Assembly: GCF_007971525.1 (NCBI RefSeq)
Contig: NZ_CP042437.1
Span: forward strand, 5,766,001 to 5,830,000
DNA: 64,000 nucleotides
Source of the DNA: Mucilaginibacter ginsenosidivorax
GTDB lineage: Bacteria > Bacteroidota > Bacteroidia > Sphingobacteriales > Sphingobacteriaceae
Reading direction: 5' to 3'
Shown piece by piece: positions 10,169 to 21,700 of this stretch (position 1 is its first letter; the number at the start of each line of letters is the position of its first letter). A program made the position numbers and the translations under genes. Below the pieces are notes generated by a model, which made no database searches, was not told where the DNA came from, and worked only from the letters and a program-made list of their open reading frames with translations.

Positions 10169-10274
10169 CATATGGTTACTGTTCATTTGCCTGCTCCTGA
10201 CCTGTTTTCCATTACGAAGATTGTCCAATCATGGGCATGCTAAGTTCAATATTATATCATCCGATCGTTATTCT

Positions 10275-12584
10275 ATGACATACAAATCAATCTTAACAGC
10301 CGTATTGTTTTCGACTGCTTTCAACTTGTTAAAGGCCCAGTCTCCCGTAAGTTATGTAAATCCGTTTATAGGAGCTACTACCAGCAGTGATATCACAGGC
10401 AACGGGCTTGGAAAGACTTTTCCCGGCGCGACTACACCATATGGCCTGGTACAAGTCAGCCCAAACACTATTACTGGTGGAGATAATGGATCAGGATACA
10501 GCTACGAGCATACCAGCATAGAGGGATTTGCATTTACCCAAATGAGTGGCGTAGGATGGTATGGCGATCTGGGCAATTTTTTAGTAATGCCTGCAACCGG
10601 TAAATTGAACACTTCTGCCGGAAAGATCAGCGCACCGAACGAAGGCTACAGATCGCTATTTTCCAAGAAAACTGAATCGGCTAAAGCAGGGTACTATGCG
10701 GTAACGTTGGACAAATACAATATTCGAGCCGAAATGACTGCAGCTCCGCATAGTGGAATTTTGAGATTTATATTTCCAGGGCATAGCGATTCGAGAATAC
10801 AAATTGACCTTGCCCGGCGGGTTGGCGGTACCTCCACGCTGCAACAGGTTAAAGTGGTGGATGACCATACGATTGAAGGCTGGATGAAGTGTACTCCGGA
10901 TGGTGGAGGATGGGGTAATGGTGACGGGAAAGCTGATTACACCATATACTTTTATGCACAGTTCAGTAAGCCGTTAAAAAATTACGGCGTATGGAGTGCC
11001 GATATTCCCGAAGGGTGGACACGAAAACTAGAGGATGTGACCAGCGAAAAATATCAGCAAGTGATCGCAAACGCCAGGATACTGCCTGGAGTATCGGAGA
11101 AGCAAGGAAAACATTTAGGTTTTTACACCAGCTTTGCAACAAAGCCCAATGAGCAAGTATTGCTGAAAGCGGGCATTTCCCTGGTAAGTGTGGAAGGTGC
11201 CCGGTTAAATTTGGAAACTGAGATTCCCGGCTGGGATTTTGACAATGTGCACCTGGCTGCGAAGCGATTATGGAATGACGCCTTATCCAAAATAACCGTT
11301 CAAGGTGGAAGTAAAACGCAAAAAACTATTTTTTACACTGCATTGTACCATACGATGATCGATCCACGGATCGTCAGCGACGTAGATGGTAAATATTCTG
11401 GTGGTGACGGTAAAAGTCACCTGCAAGCCCACTTTCAAAAACGCTCTATTTTCAGTGGGTGGGACGTTTTTCGCAGTCAGATGCCCCTTCAAACGATCAT
11501 TAACCCTGCGTTGGTTAACGATATGATCAATTCTCTTGTTAACCTGGCAGTTGAAAAAAAAGCCGGCTACCTGGAACGTTGGGAATTTTTGAATGCTTAC
11601 AGCGGATGTATGCTTGGCAACCCGGCCGTCTCCATGATTGCGGACGCCTATGCGAAAAAGATTCGCAATTTTGATATACCTAAAGCCTATCAATTGTGTA
11701 TCAGCACCGCCAAGGAATTTGATAATGGAAAGGAAGGCTATACCTATTCCGACAACGGAATCGCAAAAACATTGGAATATGCGTATGCCGACTGGTGCAT
11801 CGCCCAATTGGCGAATGGATTACATCATCATGCAGATTATTTAAAATATAAAGAAAAAAGCGCTAACTACCGCAATACCTTCGATCCTGAAAAAAAATGG
11901 TTCAGGCCGCGACTGAAAGATGGTACTTGGGAAACCTGGCCCGTCGAAGGCCGACTAACTCAATCATACGGCTGTATGGAAAGTAATCCTTACCAGCAGG
12001 GTTGGTTCGTCCCACATGATGTCGATGGTATGGCGGAATTGATGGGTGGAAAAGAAAAAGCTGTTGCTGACTTGGACAGCATGTTTATAAAAACACCTGA
12101 GAGCATGATCTGGAATAACTATTATAATCATGCAAATGAACCTGTCCATCATGTTCCATTTCTATTTAACAGACTTGGTGCCCCCTGGTTGACCCAGAAA
12201 TGGACGAGGGAAATAATTGATCATGCTTATGCTAACTCCGTAGAGGGACTTGTGGGAAATGAGGATGTCGGCCAGATGTCTGCGTGGTATGTATTAGCGG
12301 CAAGTGGCATTCACCCCGTCTGCCCGGGAGATACAAGGCAAGAACTCACCAGTCCAATATTCGACAAGGTAAGTTTCAAACTGGACAGGCGGTATGCCAG
12401 GGGAAAAACCTTCTCTATAACCGCAATGCATAATTCAGCAAAAAATAAATACATTCAAAGTGCCAGATTGAATGGCAAATCTTTAAACAAGTGTTACATT
12501 GACTTCGAAGATATAGCAGCGGGAGGCCGGCTTGAATTAGTTATGGGACCAGTGCCATCGAAAAAGTGGGGGATTCGAAATTGA
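10275..12584 (+). CDS. GH92 alpha-mannosidase, secreted
   Basis: Calcium-dependent exo-alpha-mannosidase family. The frame is open from 10221, but ATG 10275 (MTYKSILTAVLFSTAFNLLK) directly precedes a signal peptide ending near KAQ and the family hallmark SYVNPFIGA, so I use it; length 769, typical for GH92. Catalytic-site motifs are intact: NHANEPVHHVPFLFN, with Glu622 matching the general acid, and GNEDVGQMSAWYV, with Asp664 in the general-base region. Residue roles come from knowledge of the family. With the GH29 gene upstream it suggests a target bearing mannose and fucose, such as an N-glycan or complex heteroglycan (inference). Confidence 0.9.
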   Translation: MTYKSILTAVLFSTAFNLLKAQSPVSYVNPFIGATTSSDITGNGLGKTFPGATTPYGLVQVSPNTITGGDNGSGYSYEHTSIEGFAFTQMSGVGWYGDLGNFLVMPATGKLNTSAGKISAPNEGYRSLFSKKTESAKAGYYAVTLDKYNIRAEMTAAPHSGILRFIFPGHSDSRIQIDLARRVGGTSTLQQVKVVDDHTIEGWMKCTPDGGGWGNGDGKADYTIYFYAQFSKPLKNYGVWSADIPEGWTRKLEDVTSEKYQQVIANARILPGVSEKQGKHLGFYTSFATKPNEQVLLKAGISLVSVEGARLNLETEIPGWDFDNVHLAAKRLWNDALSKITVQGGSKTQKTIFYTALYHTMIDPRIVSDVDGKYSGGDGKSHLQAHFQKRSIFSGWDVFRSQMPLQTIINPALVNDMINSLVNLAVEKKAGYLERWEFLNAYSGCMLGNPAVSMIADAYAKKIRNFDIPKAYQLCISTAKEFDNGKEGYTYSDNGIAKTLEYAYADWCIAQLANGLHHHADYLKYKEKSANYRNTFDPEKKWFRPRLKDGTWETWPVEGRLTQSYGCMESNPYQQGWFVPHDVDGMAELMGGKEKAVADLDSMFIKTPESMIWNNYYNHANEPVHHVPFLFNRLGAPWLTQKWTREIIDHAYANSVEGLVGNEDVGQMSAWYVLAASGIHPVCPGDTRQELTSPIFDKVSFKLDRRYARGKTFSITAMHNSAKNKYIQSARLNGKSLNKCYIDFEDIAAGGRLELVMGPVPSKKWGIRN

Positions 12585-12824
12585 AACAGTTTGAACCTAG
12601 CGATGATTTATTACCTATTACTTTTTAATGCTTTTAAACCGTACAGATATCGAGTTTTCCAAAGCGTGGTGAGTGAACAAAAAATAAGTATAGCCAGCTT
12701 ATCGGAATTTACTCAGCTATTTTTTGTTAACTTCAAGTTGGAAGCTTACATTCGTTTTTTTAAGACATTTACCTAACAACAACTCGCATACGGCATTAGG
12801 TACTTAATCAATTGTTATTACAAA

Positions 12825-13778
12825 CTAAACATTTTGCTCGCGGTATGTTGCAGGAGTCTTACCAGTTTGCTTTTTAAAAAAATTACCAAAATGCGAAGAA
12901 TCGGAAAACCCGAGCATAAAAGCGATCTGCTTAATGGTTTGATCTGTCTGGTTCAGCATTGATTGTGCTTCCATGCAAATTTGCTCATGCAGGAAAGCAA
13001 TTGCAGTTTTTTGTTTTTGCCGTTTAATCACGGCATTCAGGTGATTAGGATGTGTAGATAGCTCTTTCGCAAAATACTGTAGTGGTTTCCGATATTCATT
13101 GAAGGTTCCATTTGTAATACTTTTTCTTATCAGTTTACGGAAGTTATCTATCAACAAATGTTCGCGGTCTGAGATATGGTCTATAAGCTCTCTGTCGTTT
13201 TCCGAATATTTGTTGTAGAGCCTGCGCACATGAAGTAACAGTGTATGCACGTACGACGTAATAAGGGAAAATTTATCTTGGTTAGATGAATGATACTCTA
13301 TTAGTACCTGTCGATAAATACCTGATAGTAAATCAACTTCTTGCGAGTCTATTTCAAAAGGTATTGCCTTTTCGAGATGGAAAAAAGGCATGTCAAAAAT
13401 TAACTCAGCAAGAATTGGATTGGCCCGTAAAAACGCATCTGTAAAAACGATGAAATATTCTTGCAGCCAACGTTCAGGTTTTGACCAAGATACGACCTGC
13501 GAAGGTGTTTTAAAGTACAACGCCGGGCGACTTAGGTTTGTTTTCCAAAAGCCTCCGTTTAATTGTGCGTTTCCTTGCATGAAAAGAGTAATGCAGTAGA
13601 AAGAATGCCGAAACGGCTTAGCTACAAAATCGTAAGATTTCATTACCTCCGGATCAAGTTCCCTAACATCAAAATCAGCATGCAGCGGTGGCTTTGCATT
13701 GACATGTTTGTAAAAGCTTATCAAATCGGTTAGATATGGTATACTTGACTCGGCGTCTTTTAATTTTTTGCTTTTCAT
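12825..13778 (-). CDS. AraC-family transcriptional regulator
   Basis: 317 residues. The N-terminal two thirds is a cupin-like sensing region (HSFYCITLFMQGNAQLNGGFWKTNL, ALYFKTPSQVVSW, RWLQEYFIVFTDAFL). The C-terminal 100 residues hold two helix-turn-helix motifs, the second being TIKQIAFMLGFSDSSHFGNFFKKQTG followed by KTPATYREQNV, the canonical AraC signature. It is transcribed leftward toward the convergent GH92 gene; its start is about 490 bp from the hybrid regulator transcribed the other way. A decayed relative lies at 54277-54493. Ligand unknown. Confidence 0.9.
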   Translation of the reverse strand: MKSKKLKDAESSIPYLTDLISFYKHVNAKPPLHADFDVRELDPEVMKSYDFVAKPFRHSFYCITLFMQGNAQLNGGFWKTNLSRPALYFKTPSQVVSWSKPERWLQEYFIVFTDAFLRANPILAELIFDMPFFHLEKAIPFEIDSQEVDLLSGIYRQVLIEYHSSNQDKFSLITSYVHTLLLHVRRLYNKYSENDRELIDHISDREHLLIDNFRKLIRKSITNGTFNEYRKPLQYFAKELSTHPNHLNAVIKRQKQKTAIAFLHEQICMEAQSMLNQTDQTIKQIAFMLGFSDSSHFGNFFKKQTGKTPATYREQNV

Positions 13779-13854
13779 TTAAACGAATATTGATAATCCT
13801 CGTAGCTTTTTTAGCCATATTAGAACTTTAAATGTAAAAAAAAATGCTTAAAAA

Positions 13855-13887
13855 CATACTAAGTGGTATGCCTTTATATTATCTTTG
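13855..13887 (+). promoter_or_regulatory. CATACT-N4-GGTATG operator with rightward -7 box
   Basis: Palindrome CATACT-AAGT-GGTATG at 13855-13870, then TATCTTTG (TAnnTTTG -7 consensus) at 13880-13887, 9 bp further right. This copies the operator/-7 spacing at 31602 and 46223. The promoter would read rightward, toward the hybrid regulator starting at 14363. It also lies 77 bp upstream of the leftward AraC start, so either or both genes may be affected. Confidence 0.55.
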
Positions 13888-14362
13888 ACCTAACGGTTTA
13901 CCCAGGACGCCTTAATAGGCGGCCAAACCTAAGAGACCAATTCAACAACCAATTAATTCAAATAAAACTGGAATGGCGTGCATTTCGCCGGCTACTTACC
14001 ATTAAAAGGGAGCTAATAAAAACTATAAGGCGTGAAGGAAACAACTAGCCTGTATCAATATGATATGCACTTTTTTATATGATGTTCGTTTTCGGTATCA
14101 AGCGTAATAAAAGGCGAGCCTGCCCGCAAAATGAATGCATTATACCAAAGTATTTTAACTTTGATATAATGCGGATTTTATATAAAAAAAACGGCTAATG
14201 GTTCCAAAGGAATTTGATCGAAGTCACTGTTAATTATTATTTAATTACTTCTTGGAGGAAAATTTTTCTAAAAACTGACGGCTTAAAACTATTGATTATA
14301 AATCGTTCAGAATCATCCCCCCTCGATTCTGACTGGCCCTAAATACAATTATTGAAGGATAT
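13888..14362 (+). other. Long leader/intergenic region before the hybrid regulator, with a 15-bp inverted repeat
   Basis: No gene is evident. Arms at 14137-14151 and 14158-14172 pair in 14 of 15 positions around a 6-nt A/T-rich loop; an A-rich tract follows. If the promoter at 13880 drives the regulator, this hairpin lies in its leader. A small frame at 13863-14048 spans the operator and -7 box and looks accidental. Confidence 0.45.
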
Positions 14363-17300
14363 ATGTTTCTCCGGAAAACCAAAGTTCTTATCTGGCTGTT
14401 TGCTGTCACCTTGCTGGCATGTGACTTACATGCACAGCAGGCCCAACTGAAATTCTCATATTTGACAGTTGATAACGGCCTATCGCATACGGATGCAAAA
14501 GACATTAAACAAGACGGGCGCGGGTTTATTTGGGTAGCTACATTATTTGGCTTAGACAGGTATGATGGTTACGCCATTAAGCGATTCTATAACAGCAGCG
14601 ACTCATCGAGCAATGGGTTCAATAACAGGATTCGAAATATCTGCATCCAAAATGATGCGAGATTCTGGCTAGGCACTGATAATGGAATAGCCTGCTTTAA
14701 CCCAGTTAAGGCTAAGTTTATGAAAATCAAATTCGGGCCTAATACGCCTAACCTGGATAGCTGCAACCGTTTACAGATGGTCCGGAGTAATATTATTGCC
14801 GGAATTTTTCGAGGTAAGTTAAGAATCTTTAGAATAAACGACTCTTTACTTTCCGAAATTCATCTTTTGACGCCGGCGAAGGTTAGATTTACCGATATGG
14901 TTTCTGTTAAAAATCATAACCTTTGGTTATCGAGCAGTAAAGGGATTTGGATATTATCCAGCAAGTTACAGACCAAACAAATAAATCTCGCAAAAACTGA
15001 ATTAAATAGTATTCGTTATACCGGAATAAGTTCCAACCGGGATGATCAACTGATCCTAATCTCCAATTCTAGATGTTATTCCATAAACCTACCCCAAAAA
15101 GATCTTTTGCAGGACACCAACGCTTTGGGCATATCGAATTCTTTTAACACTCCGAACGAGGCTATTATTTCCGATGTATTACAAGATAAAAAAGACAATT
15201 ATTGGGTGAGTACAGATAAAGGCTTATTTTATTTGAACCGCGATTTAAGCCTAAAAAATCTGATCACCAATAAAAGTTATACCAATAGTATCAATACTAA
15301 TTACATCGATAAATTATTTATCGACCGAACCGATTGTCTTTGGTTGTGCACCTATGGAGGGGGGGTGAATTTTTGTGATCTGAACGGGAAAGCTTTTCTT
15401 ACTTTCAAACATAACCCGGAATCTACCAACACACTGTCTGGGGATCACATTCGTGCTGTTTTAGAAGATAGTACCGGCAAAGTTTGGATAGGAACAAACG
15501 AAAGCGGCTTAAACGGTTATGATTTACCGACAAAAAAGTTTACTCAGTATGCAGCAACCAATGGGGCAATTAAACTAAGAAGCAATGAAATTACCTCGCT
15601 GGCGTTGGACAAAGCACAAAACTTATGGGTCGGAACCAACAATGGCATCGATGTCCTTTCTAAAGCAAGGGATAGAATTCTACACCTGCCGGGTTCTGAA
15701 AAATTTCCTACACATATCATTGATGCCCTTTCGGTTGACTGCTTCGGTAATATTTGGTTTGGCGGGGCTGTTGATGGTTTTGGATGTATTTACCGTGACG
15801 ATAGGGGTTTTTATCACGTAAGAAATCTTTATCAGGGAATTGGCCTCTGCATTCTAGCGGACGACCATTTACCTCAGCTCACTGTTTCCAGCGCAAAAGG
15901 CTTGAACCGGCTAATAATCGACAAGACAGGAACGGTTCTTGAAAAATATCAGTATGAAGTAAAAAATGATGATCGATTACACTCGTTAAGCTCGAACTAT
16001 ACTTACCCCATAAGAAAACAAAACGATAGCACTTACTGGATTGGCACCATTGGAGGTGGCCTTAATCGTATAACCCTAAAAGGCAGAAACCTTTTTTCAA
16101 TCAGATGGTATGGGAAAAGCTCGGGGGTATTTAACGACGTTGAGGCAATAGAGTTAGACAACAAAGGGAATATTTGGATGGGTGGAAACGGTCTGGAAAA
16201 ATTCAATCCCGCTACATCTGATTTAACCCGTTTTGATAAAAATGATGGTTTGCAGGGTAACAGTTTCAAGGTAGGCGCGTCGTTCAAGGGCAAAGACGGA
16301 CGCTTATATTTTGGCGGCATAGATGGCCTTAATTATTTCTATCCTGACAGTATAAAACTAAACAGAATTCATCCGTCTCCCCAGCTGACGGATATTGTCA
16401 TTAACCGAAATTTTACAAATGAGGCAGGCTATAACCCTGATAATGATCTGAACACAACAGTGACATTTGCAAAAGAAATTACCCTTGACCATGACCAAAA
16501 CTACTTTGCAATTTCTTTTTCGTCCATGCACTTCGCCAATGCTCTTAAATGTTCATATCGATATAAGCTGGACGGTTTCGATAATGAATGGCGATATACT
16601 GATGGAAAGAACCCCACCGCCTCATATACTAACCTGGACTATAAAAAGTACAATTTTGTCGTTGAAGCGACTAACAGTGACGGTATCTGGGGTAAGTCTG
16701 CTGCCTCGCTTTTAATTATGATTTCCCCTCCGTGGTGGGAAACGGGTATTGCAAAAGCGGTATATTTTTTATGTTTTCTTTCAGGGCTAATCGGCATTTA
16801 TGTCTACCAGGGCAGATTCTACAGATTGAAAAGTGAAATAGCCCTTAGCGACGCCGAGCGAAAAAATCAAGAACAGATTCATCATCACAAAGAAGAGTTT
16901 TTCCAACAACAGCTTCAGTTTTTTACAAATATTTCTCACGAATTCAGGACACCCTTAACATTGATAATGGGACCTCTGGAAAACCTGATTAATAAGAATG
17001 ATCATTCAGAGTTACGTCAGTCGTATAACTTGATGTACCGGAATGCGAAGCGCTTGGTCAATTTAATAGCCGAACTAATGAATTTCCGTAAAGTTGCAGA
17101 AAGTGTTATTCGGTTACATGTTGAAAATATCCCTATTTCCCGCTTTATCAATGAAACGGCAGAAGAGTTCCGTGAGTTGGCCACTAACAAAAAGATCAAC
17201 TTTATTGTAAAAAACGCTGTTGCAGAGGATACTTCAAACTGGTTAGATCTTCATATCATCGAGAAGATTCTTTTCAATCTGTTAAACAATTCCTTCAAGT

Positions 17301-18538
17301 ATACTCCTGAAGGCGGTGAAGTGACCCTTGAGATTTTTTTTGATCTACAGTATTTCGAGCCATTATATAGTACGAGCTTCAGTTTATTGAGCGAATACCG
17401 CGCTGAGAAATATGTGTTCTTTCGCATTGCCGATAACGGAATTGGTATTTCAGAAGAATCTATCAGCCAAATTTTTGACCGATTTTATAAAATTAGTGGC
17501 AGTCACCTGGGTTCTGGAGTCGGCTTGGCATTGGTCAAAAGTCTTACACTCTTACACAAAGGTGACATTTTTGTTTACAGCGCCCGATGTAAGGGAACAG
17601 AGTTTATAATAGGCTTGCCCTGGGGAGAAATCAATTACAGCGCCTCGGAGAAGAAATCGAATTTCAACGAGCAATCAGAAAACTACCTGGAGAAAATTGA
17701 AGTTAATACATCGACTCCTCATTTCATTGACGGTGCTAAACCTGGCAATGAATTTGAATCATTTACAAAAAATACTGCCGCTATGAGCATTCTTATTGCC
17801 GAAGATAATGAGGAGTTAAGGTTTTATCTCAAGAATATTCTGGTTCAGTACTACAATGTATACGAGGCCGAAGATGGCAAAGCTGGACTTTCGCTGGCCA
17901 ACTCAATCATGCCAGATTTGATCATCAGCGATGTGATGATGCCAAACATGAACGGAGTTGAATTTTGTAAGTTAATCAAGCAAAATTTCGAAACCAGCCA
18001 TATACCATTTATGCTGTTGACAGCCAAAGATGCTCTTGAATCCAAAATAGAAGGCCTGGAGTCGGGGGCCGACCACTATTTTTCCAAGCCCTTCAGTACC
18101 CAATTGCTCTTACTGTCCATCAATAACATATTTGAGCAGCGAAATAAGCTCAGACTGAGATATAAAAAAGATTATTACGCAGATGCCTCTGAGCTGGTAG
18201 CTACGGAAAAGGACAAAGAGTTTATAGATAAATTATTGTCGATAATAGAGGCCAATATCCGGGAGCCGGATCTGGACGTGGATTTCCTGTGCAAGAAATT
18301 ATTCACCAGCCGCACAAAACTCTACCAGAAGATTCAGGGATTGACCGGACAATCAGTTGGCGAATTTATCAGGACCATCCGGCTAAAGAAGGCGGCTTAT
18401 ATCATGACGCATGAGGATGTGCCATTGAATGAAGTAGTTGACCGTATCGGACTCATCAGCAATTCCTATTTTTCGCGAGCGTTCAAAAAAGAATTTGGCC
18501 TTTCGCCTTCTCACTTTCTGCAATCGCTTAAGAAATAG
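14363..18538 (+). CDS. Hybrid two-component system sensor kinase/AraC response regulator
   Basis: One-protein signalling system typical of Bacteroidota utilisation loci; 1391 residues. Order: signal peptide (to about residue 25, LHAQQ); a periplasmic two-propeller sensor of repeats such as DGRGFIWVATLFGLDRYDG and STGKVWIGTNESGLNGYD; a Y_Y_Y strand domain near 700-785; a membrane helix near 795-815; HisKA with phospho-acceptor His859 (NISHEFRTPLTLIMG); HATPase (NNSFKYTPEGGEV, IADNGIGIS); a receiver domain from about 1141 with Asp1190 (ISDVMMPNMNG); and a C-terminal AraC helix-turn-helix ending SYFSRAFKKEFGLSPSHF. All catalytic motifs look intact. Its position between the two SusCD sets suggests it senses a glycan breakdown product and activates both (inference). 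Confidence 0.95.
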   Translation: MFLRKTKVLIWLFAVTLLACDLHAQQAQLKFSYLTVDNGLSHTDAKDIKQDGRGFIWVATLFGLDRYDGYAIKRFYNSSDSSSNGFNNRIRNICIQNDARFWLGTDNGIACFNPVKAKFMKIKFGPNTPNLDSCNRLQMVRSNIIAGIFRGKLRIFRINDSLLSEIHLLTPAKVRFTDMVSVKNHNLWLSSSKGIWILSSKLQTKQINLAKTELNSIRYTGISSNRDDQLILISNSRCYSINLPQKDLLQDTNALGISNSFNTPNEAIISDVLQDKKDNYWVSTDKGLFYLNRDLSLKNLITNKSYTNSINTNYIDKLFIDRTDCLWLCTYGGGVNFCDLNGKAFLTFKHNPESTNTLSGDHIRAVLEDSTGKVWIGTNESGLNGYDLPTKKFTQYAATNGAIKLRSNEITSLALDKAQNLWVGTNNGIDVLSKARDRILHLPGSEKFPTHIIDALSVDCFGNIWFGGAVDGFGCIYRDDRGFYHVRNLYQGIGLCILADDHLPQLTVSSAKGLNRLIIDKTGTVLEKYQYEVKNDDRLHSLSSNYTYPIRKQNDSTYWIGTIGGGLNRITLKGRNLFSIRWYGKSSGVFNDVEAIELDNKGNIWMGGNGLEKFNPATSDLTRFDKNDGLQGNSFKVGASFKGKDGRLYFGGIDGLNYFYPDSIKLNRIHPSPQLTDIVINRNFTNEAGYNPDNDLNTTVTFAKEITLDHDQNYFAISFSSMHFANALKCSYRYKLDGFDNEWRYTDGKNPTASYTNLDYKKYNFVVEATNSDGIWGKSAASLLIMISPPWWETGIAKAVYFLCFLSGLIGIYVYQGRFYRLKSEIALSDAERKNQEQIHHHKEEFFQQQLQFFTNISHEFRTPLTLIMGPLENLINKNDHSELRQSYNLMYRNAKRLVNLIAELMNFRKVAESVIRLHVENIPISRFINETAEEFRELATNKKINFIVKNAVAEDTSNWLDLHIIEKILFNLLNNSFKYTPEGGEVTLEIFFDLQYFEPLYSTSFSLLSEYRAEKYVFFRIADNGIGISEESISQIFDRFYKISGSHLGSGVGLALVKSLTLLHKGDIFVYSARCKGTEFIIGLPWGEINYSASEKKSNFNEQSENYLEKIEVNTSTPHFIDGAKPGNEFESFTKNTAAMSILIAEDNEELRFYLKNILVQYYNVYEAEDGKAGLSLANSIMPDLIISDVMMPNMNGVEFCKLIKQNFETSHIPFMLLTAKDALESKIEGLESGADHYFSKPFSTQLLLLSINNIFEQRNKLRLRYKKDYYADASELVATEKDKEFIDKLLSIIEANIREPDLDVDFLCKKLFTSRTKLYQKIQGLTGQSVGEFIRTIRLKKAAYIMTHEDVPLNEVVDRIGLISNSYFSRAFKKEFGLSPSHFLQSLKK

Positions 18539-18773
18539 AGGGTCAGGCCCTATAATGCTAATAAGCCTACAAATTTCTCCATCTACCTACAATTTAACGT
18601 GTTTTTTCAGTAGAAATGTATTATCGGGCATCAAACATGCACGATAGGGCTAACGCTCCGGGGCATTTTTTCTGTCACTTTGTTCATCATCTCATGGCTA
18701 CCGGACGTTTCATCCGGTTGACCTGCGATGAGGGTATTATAACCAATTATCAAACCATTTTTATTCCTTTTTT

Positions 18774-21700
18774 ATGAGAAAACTATTACATGTACTTGAC
18801 GGCGGCCCGCCGTTGAAGCGAGGGCGGCAGAAAATGATAAGCAGTAAAAAGTTTATTGTCGCCTTATGGACAATCTTAATTGCGGTTACTATTATCACAA
18901 GAGCTACTGCTCAGACCGGAAATGTGGCAGGCACGGTGAGAGACGAAAACGGACAAACACTCCCTGGGGTTACTGTATCGATCAAGGGAACTGCTATTGG
19001 AACTAATACGGATAATGCAGGACACTTCGTCCTTAACAAAGTTCAGCATGACGCAGTACTGGTGTTCTCTTTCGTCGGCTATTCCAATCAAGAAATCCAT
19101 TTAAATGGAAAAACTACCATTAGTATTTCCCTCTTCCCTATGGATAAGAAACTCAATGAAGTCATTGTTGTCGGTTACGGCACGCAAAAGAAAAGCGATG
19201 TTACCGGCTCGGTTTCAGGTATCAGCCCGAAAGACTATAAAGACCAGCCAGTGAACCGCCTTGACCAAGTTTTGCAGGGCAGAGTATCTGGTGTTCAAGT
19301 TTCTAATAATTCAGGAGCTCCAGGCGGGGACGTTACCATACGCATAAGAGGGTCTAACTCAATCCTCGGTAACAACAATCCACTTTATGTTATTGACGGT
19401 TACGTAGGTGCTGATTTCAATACATTAAATCCGGACGATATCGAGTCTATCCAGGTGTTAAAGGATGCGTCAGGAACAGCACTATACGGAAGCCGTGGTG
19501 CCAACGGTGTTGTGCTTGTTACGACAAAAAAAGGAGATGCCAATAAAATACAAATAGGTTTTTCTTCAGCATTGTCAAGTTCTGCCGTTATTAAAAAGTT
19601 CCCTATGCTAAATGCCTATGATTTTGCTAATACGGTCAATGAAAGGGACATCGCAACGAATGTGAAACCAACCTTCACGGCAGCCCAACTGAGTGCCTTT
19701 AAGGCAAACGGCGGAACCAACTGGCAGGACTTGATTTATAAGCGAGCATTCGGACAACAGTACGATTTGTCTCTCACAGGAGGGAATGCTTCGACAAATT
19801 ATTTTATTTCGACGAATTATTTGAATCAACAAGGCACCGTTGTTAATTCGGGCTATAAAAAATATGCGCTCAGATCCAATATCAATTCAAAAGTTTCGGA
19901 CAAATTAACCGTGCGTTTTTATATCACAGGTGACCGTCGGGAGAACCTAAATACTAACATATCCGGCAAAAATTCTCCTGAAGAACAAGCGATAGCCTGG
20001 GCACCAACAACACCAGCAAGAGATGCCTCCGGTAATTTTACAGCTACTGATCCCGTAGGCTCGATATTTCAAAACCCACTGGCATTGGCTTACGATCAAA
20101 CCAATAAAGATTTGAATACACATGCCAACATCATTGCAGGTGCCAATTACCATTTCACTAAAGATTTGTCACTAGATGAATTAGGAGGCATTGATTATTT
20201 AAATTATCAAAATCAAAACTATGTTGGCCAAAGTATCAATGCTGGTGTAGCGACCGCCGGGCGTCAATCGATAGAGAGCACGAATCTCCAGACAACAACT
20301 GCTTTAAATTACAACCACGATTTCAAAGGCCGTCATCATTTGGATGCCACAGGCGTATTTGAAGTGCAGCGCAACACAGCCAATGGTTTTAGCGCAGCGG
20401 CAAGCGGGCTTACATTTCCAAATCTTACCTTCTACAATCTTTCATTAGCCTCCAATTTCTCTACCAATGCTAACTATGCTCAGTCAACTATTGTGTCTTT
20501 GATTGGGCGGGTTAACTATTCGTATGCAGACAAATATTTACTAACGGCTGCTATAAGGCGTGACGGCTCATCTAAGTTTCAAGGCAACAATCAGGAAAGT
20601 ATATTCCCTTCTGTAGCCGTTGGATGGAAAATTTCTAGCGAAGATTTTATCAAAAATTTAAATTTATTTAACGAATTGAAGTTAAGGGCAAGCTGGGGAA
20701 AAACCGGAAGTCAGGCTATTTCGCCCTATGCAACATTAGCCACGTATCTTAGTGATAATTACAATGCAGGTTCGAGTTTTACCTCTAGCTCGATCACCCC
20801 TGGTATCGTGCTCGGGAATGCGGCCAACCCGAGCCTTAAATGGGAAACGACCAAACAAAAAGACATCGGCATCGATGCCGGTATTCTCGAAGGGCGTATA
20901 AATATCAGTGCCGATTATTATATTAAGAATACCTCTAATCTTCTGCTTGCCCTGCCATTACCTGCTTATGCCGGCGGTGGTACCATAATCAGTAATGTGG
21001 GAAGCGTTCGAAACACAGGGGTGGACCTCAGTTTAAATGCAACGGCGATCCGAACTACAAAGTTCAGCTGGACAACTACTTTCAACGTTTCTTTTTTGAA
21101 GAACCGAGTTGAAAACATCGGTGACCAACCTCAGATATTTCCAGTTGGAAATGTTGGGTCCGGACTTTCACCTCAACCTGAATTCGTTGTCAAACCCGGA
21201 TATTCCCTTGGCTCTTATTGGGGAGTTACTTACTTAGGAACCTGGAAACCCGACCAGGTGGCTGAAGCAGCGAAGTTTGGGGCAAAACCAGGTGACTCAA
21301 GGTATCTTACAGCCTCGGGGTCTACATCTCCTGTTTACGGCATTATTGGGAATGGTCTGCCAAAGCAGTCGCTGGGTTGGAATAATACATTTACCTACAA
21401 AAACCTGTCAATGAACGTGTTTGTAGAGTCGCTGCTTGGTTTCGATAAACTTGACTATACCTATGCTGCGTCTATAACCGCCAACTCCGATGCTCGTGAG
21501 GCAACCAACCCTGACATTTTGAAACGCTATAAACCAGGTGTTAACGAGTCATCAAATATTCCAGCGTTCAGTACTACCAACAGTAATTTATTTGTATCAT
21601 CCAGGTTCATGGAAAAAGGCGACTTCGTTAGGGTCAAAAACGTAAACCTTTCGTATACCTTCCCAAAAAAGACAATTAAGAATGTCTATTTGAAAGTCTT

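Noticed and set aside
12591..12776. 61-residue frame after the GH92 gene
   Set aside because: Phe/Tyr-rich reading of A/T-rich intergenic DNA without start signal or homology.
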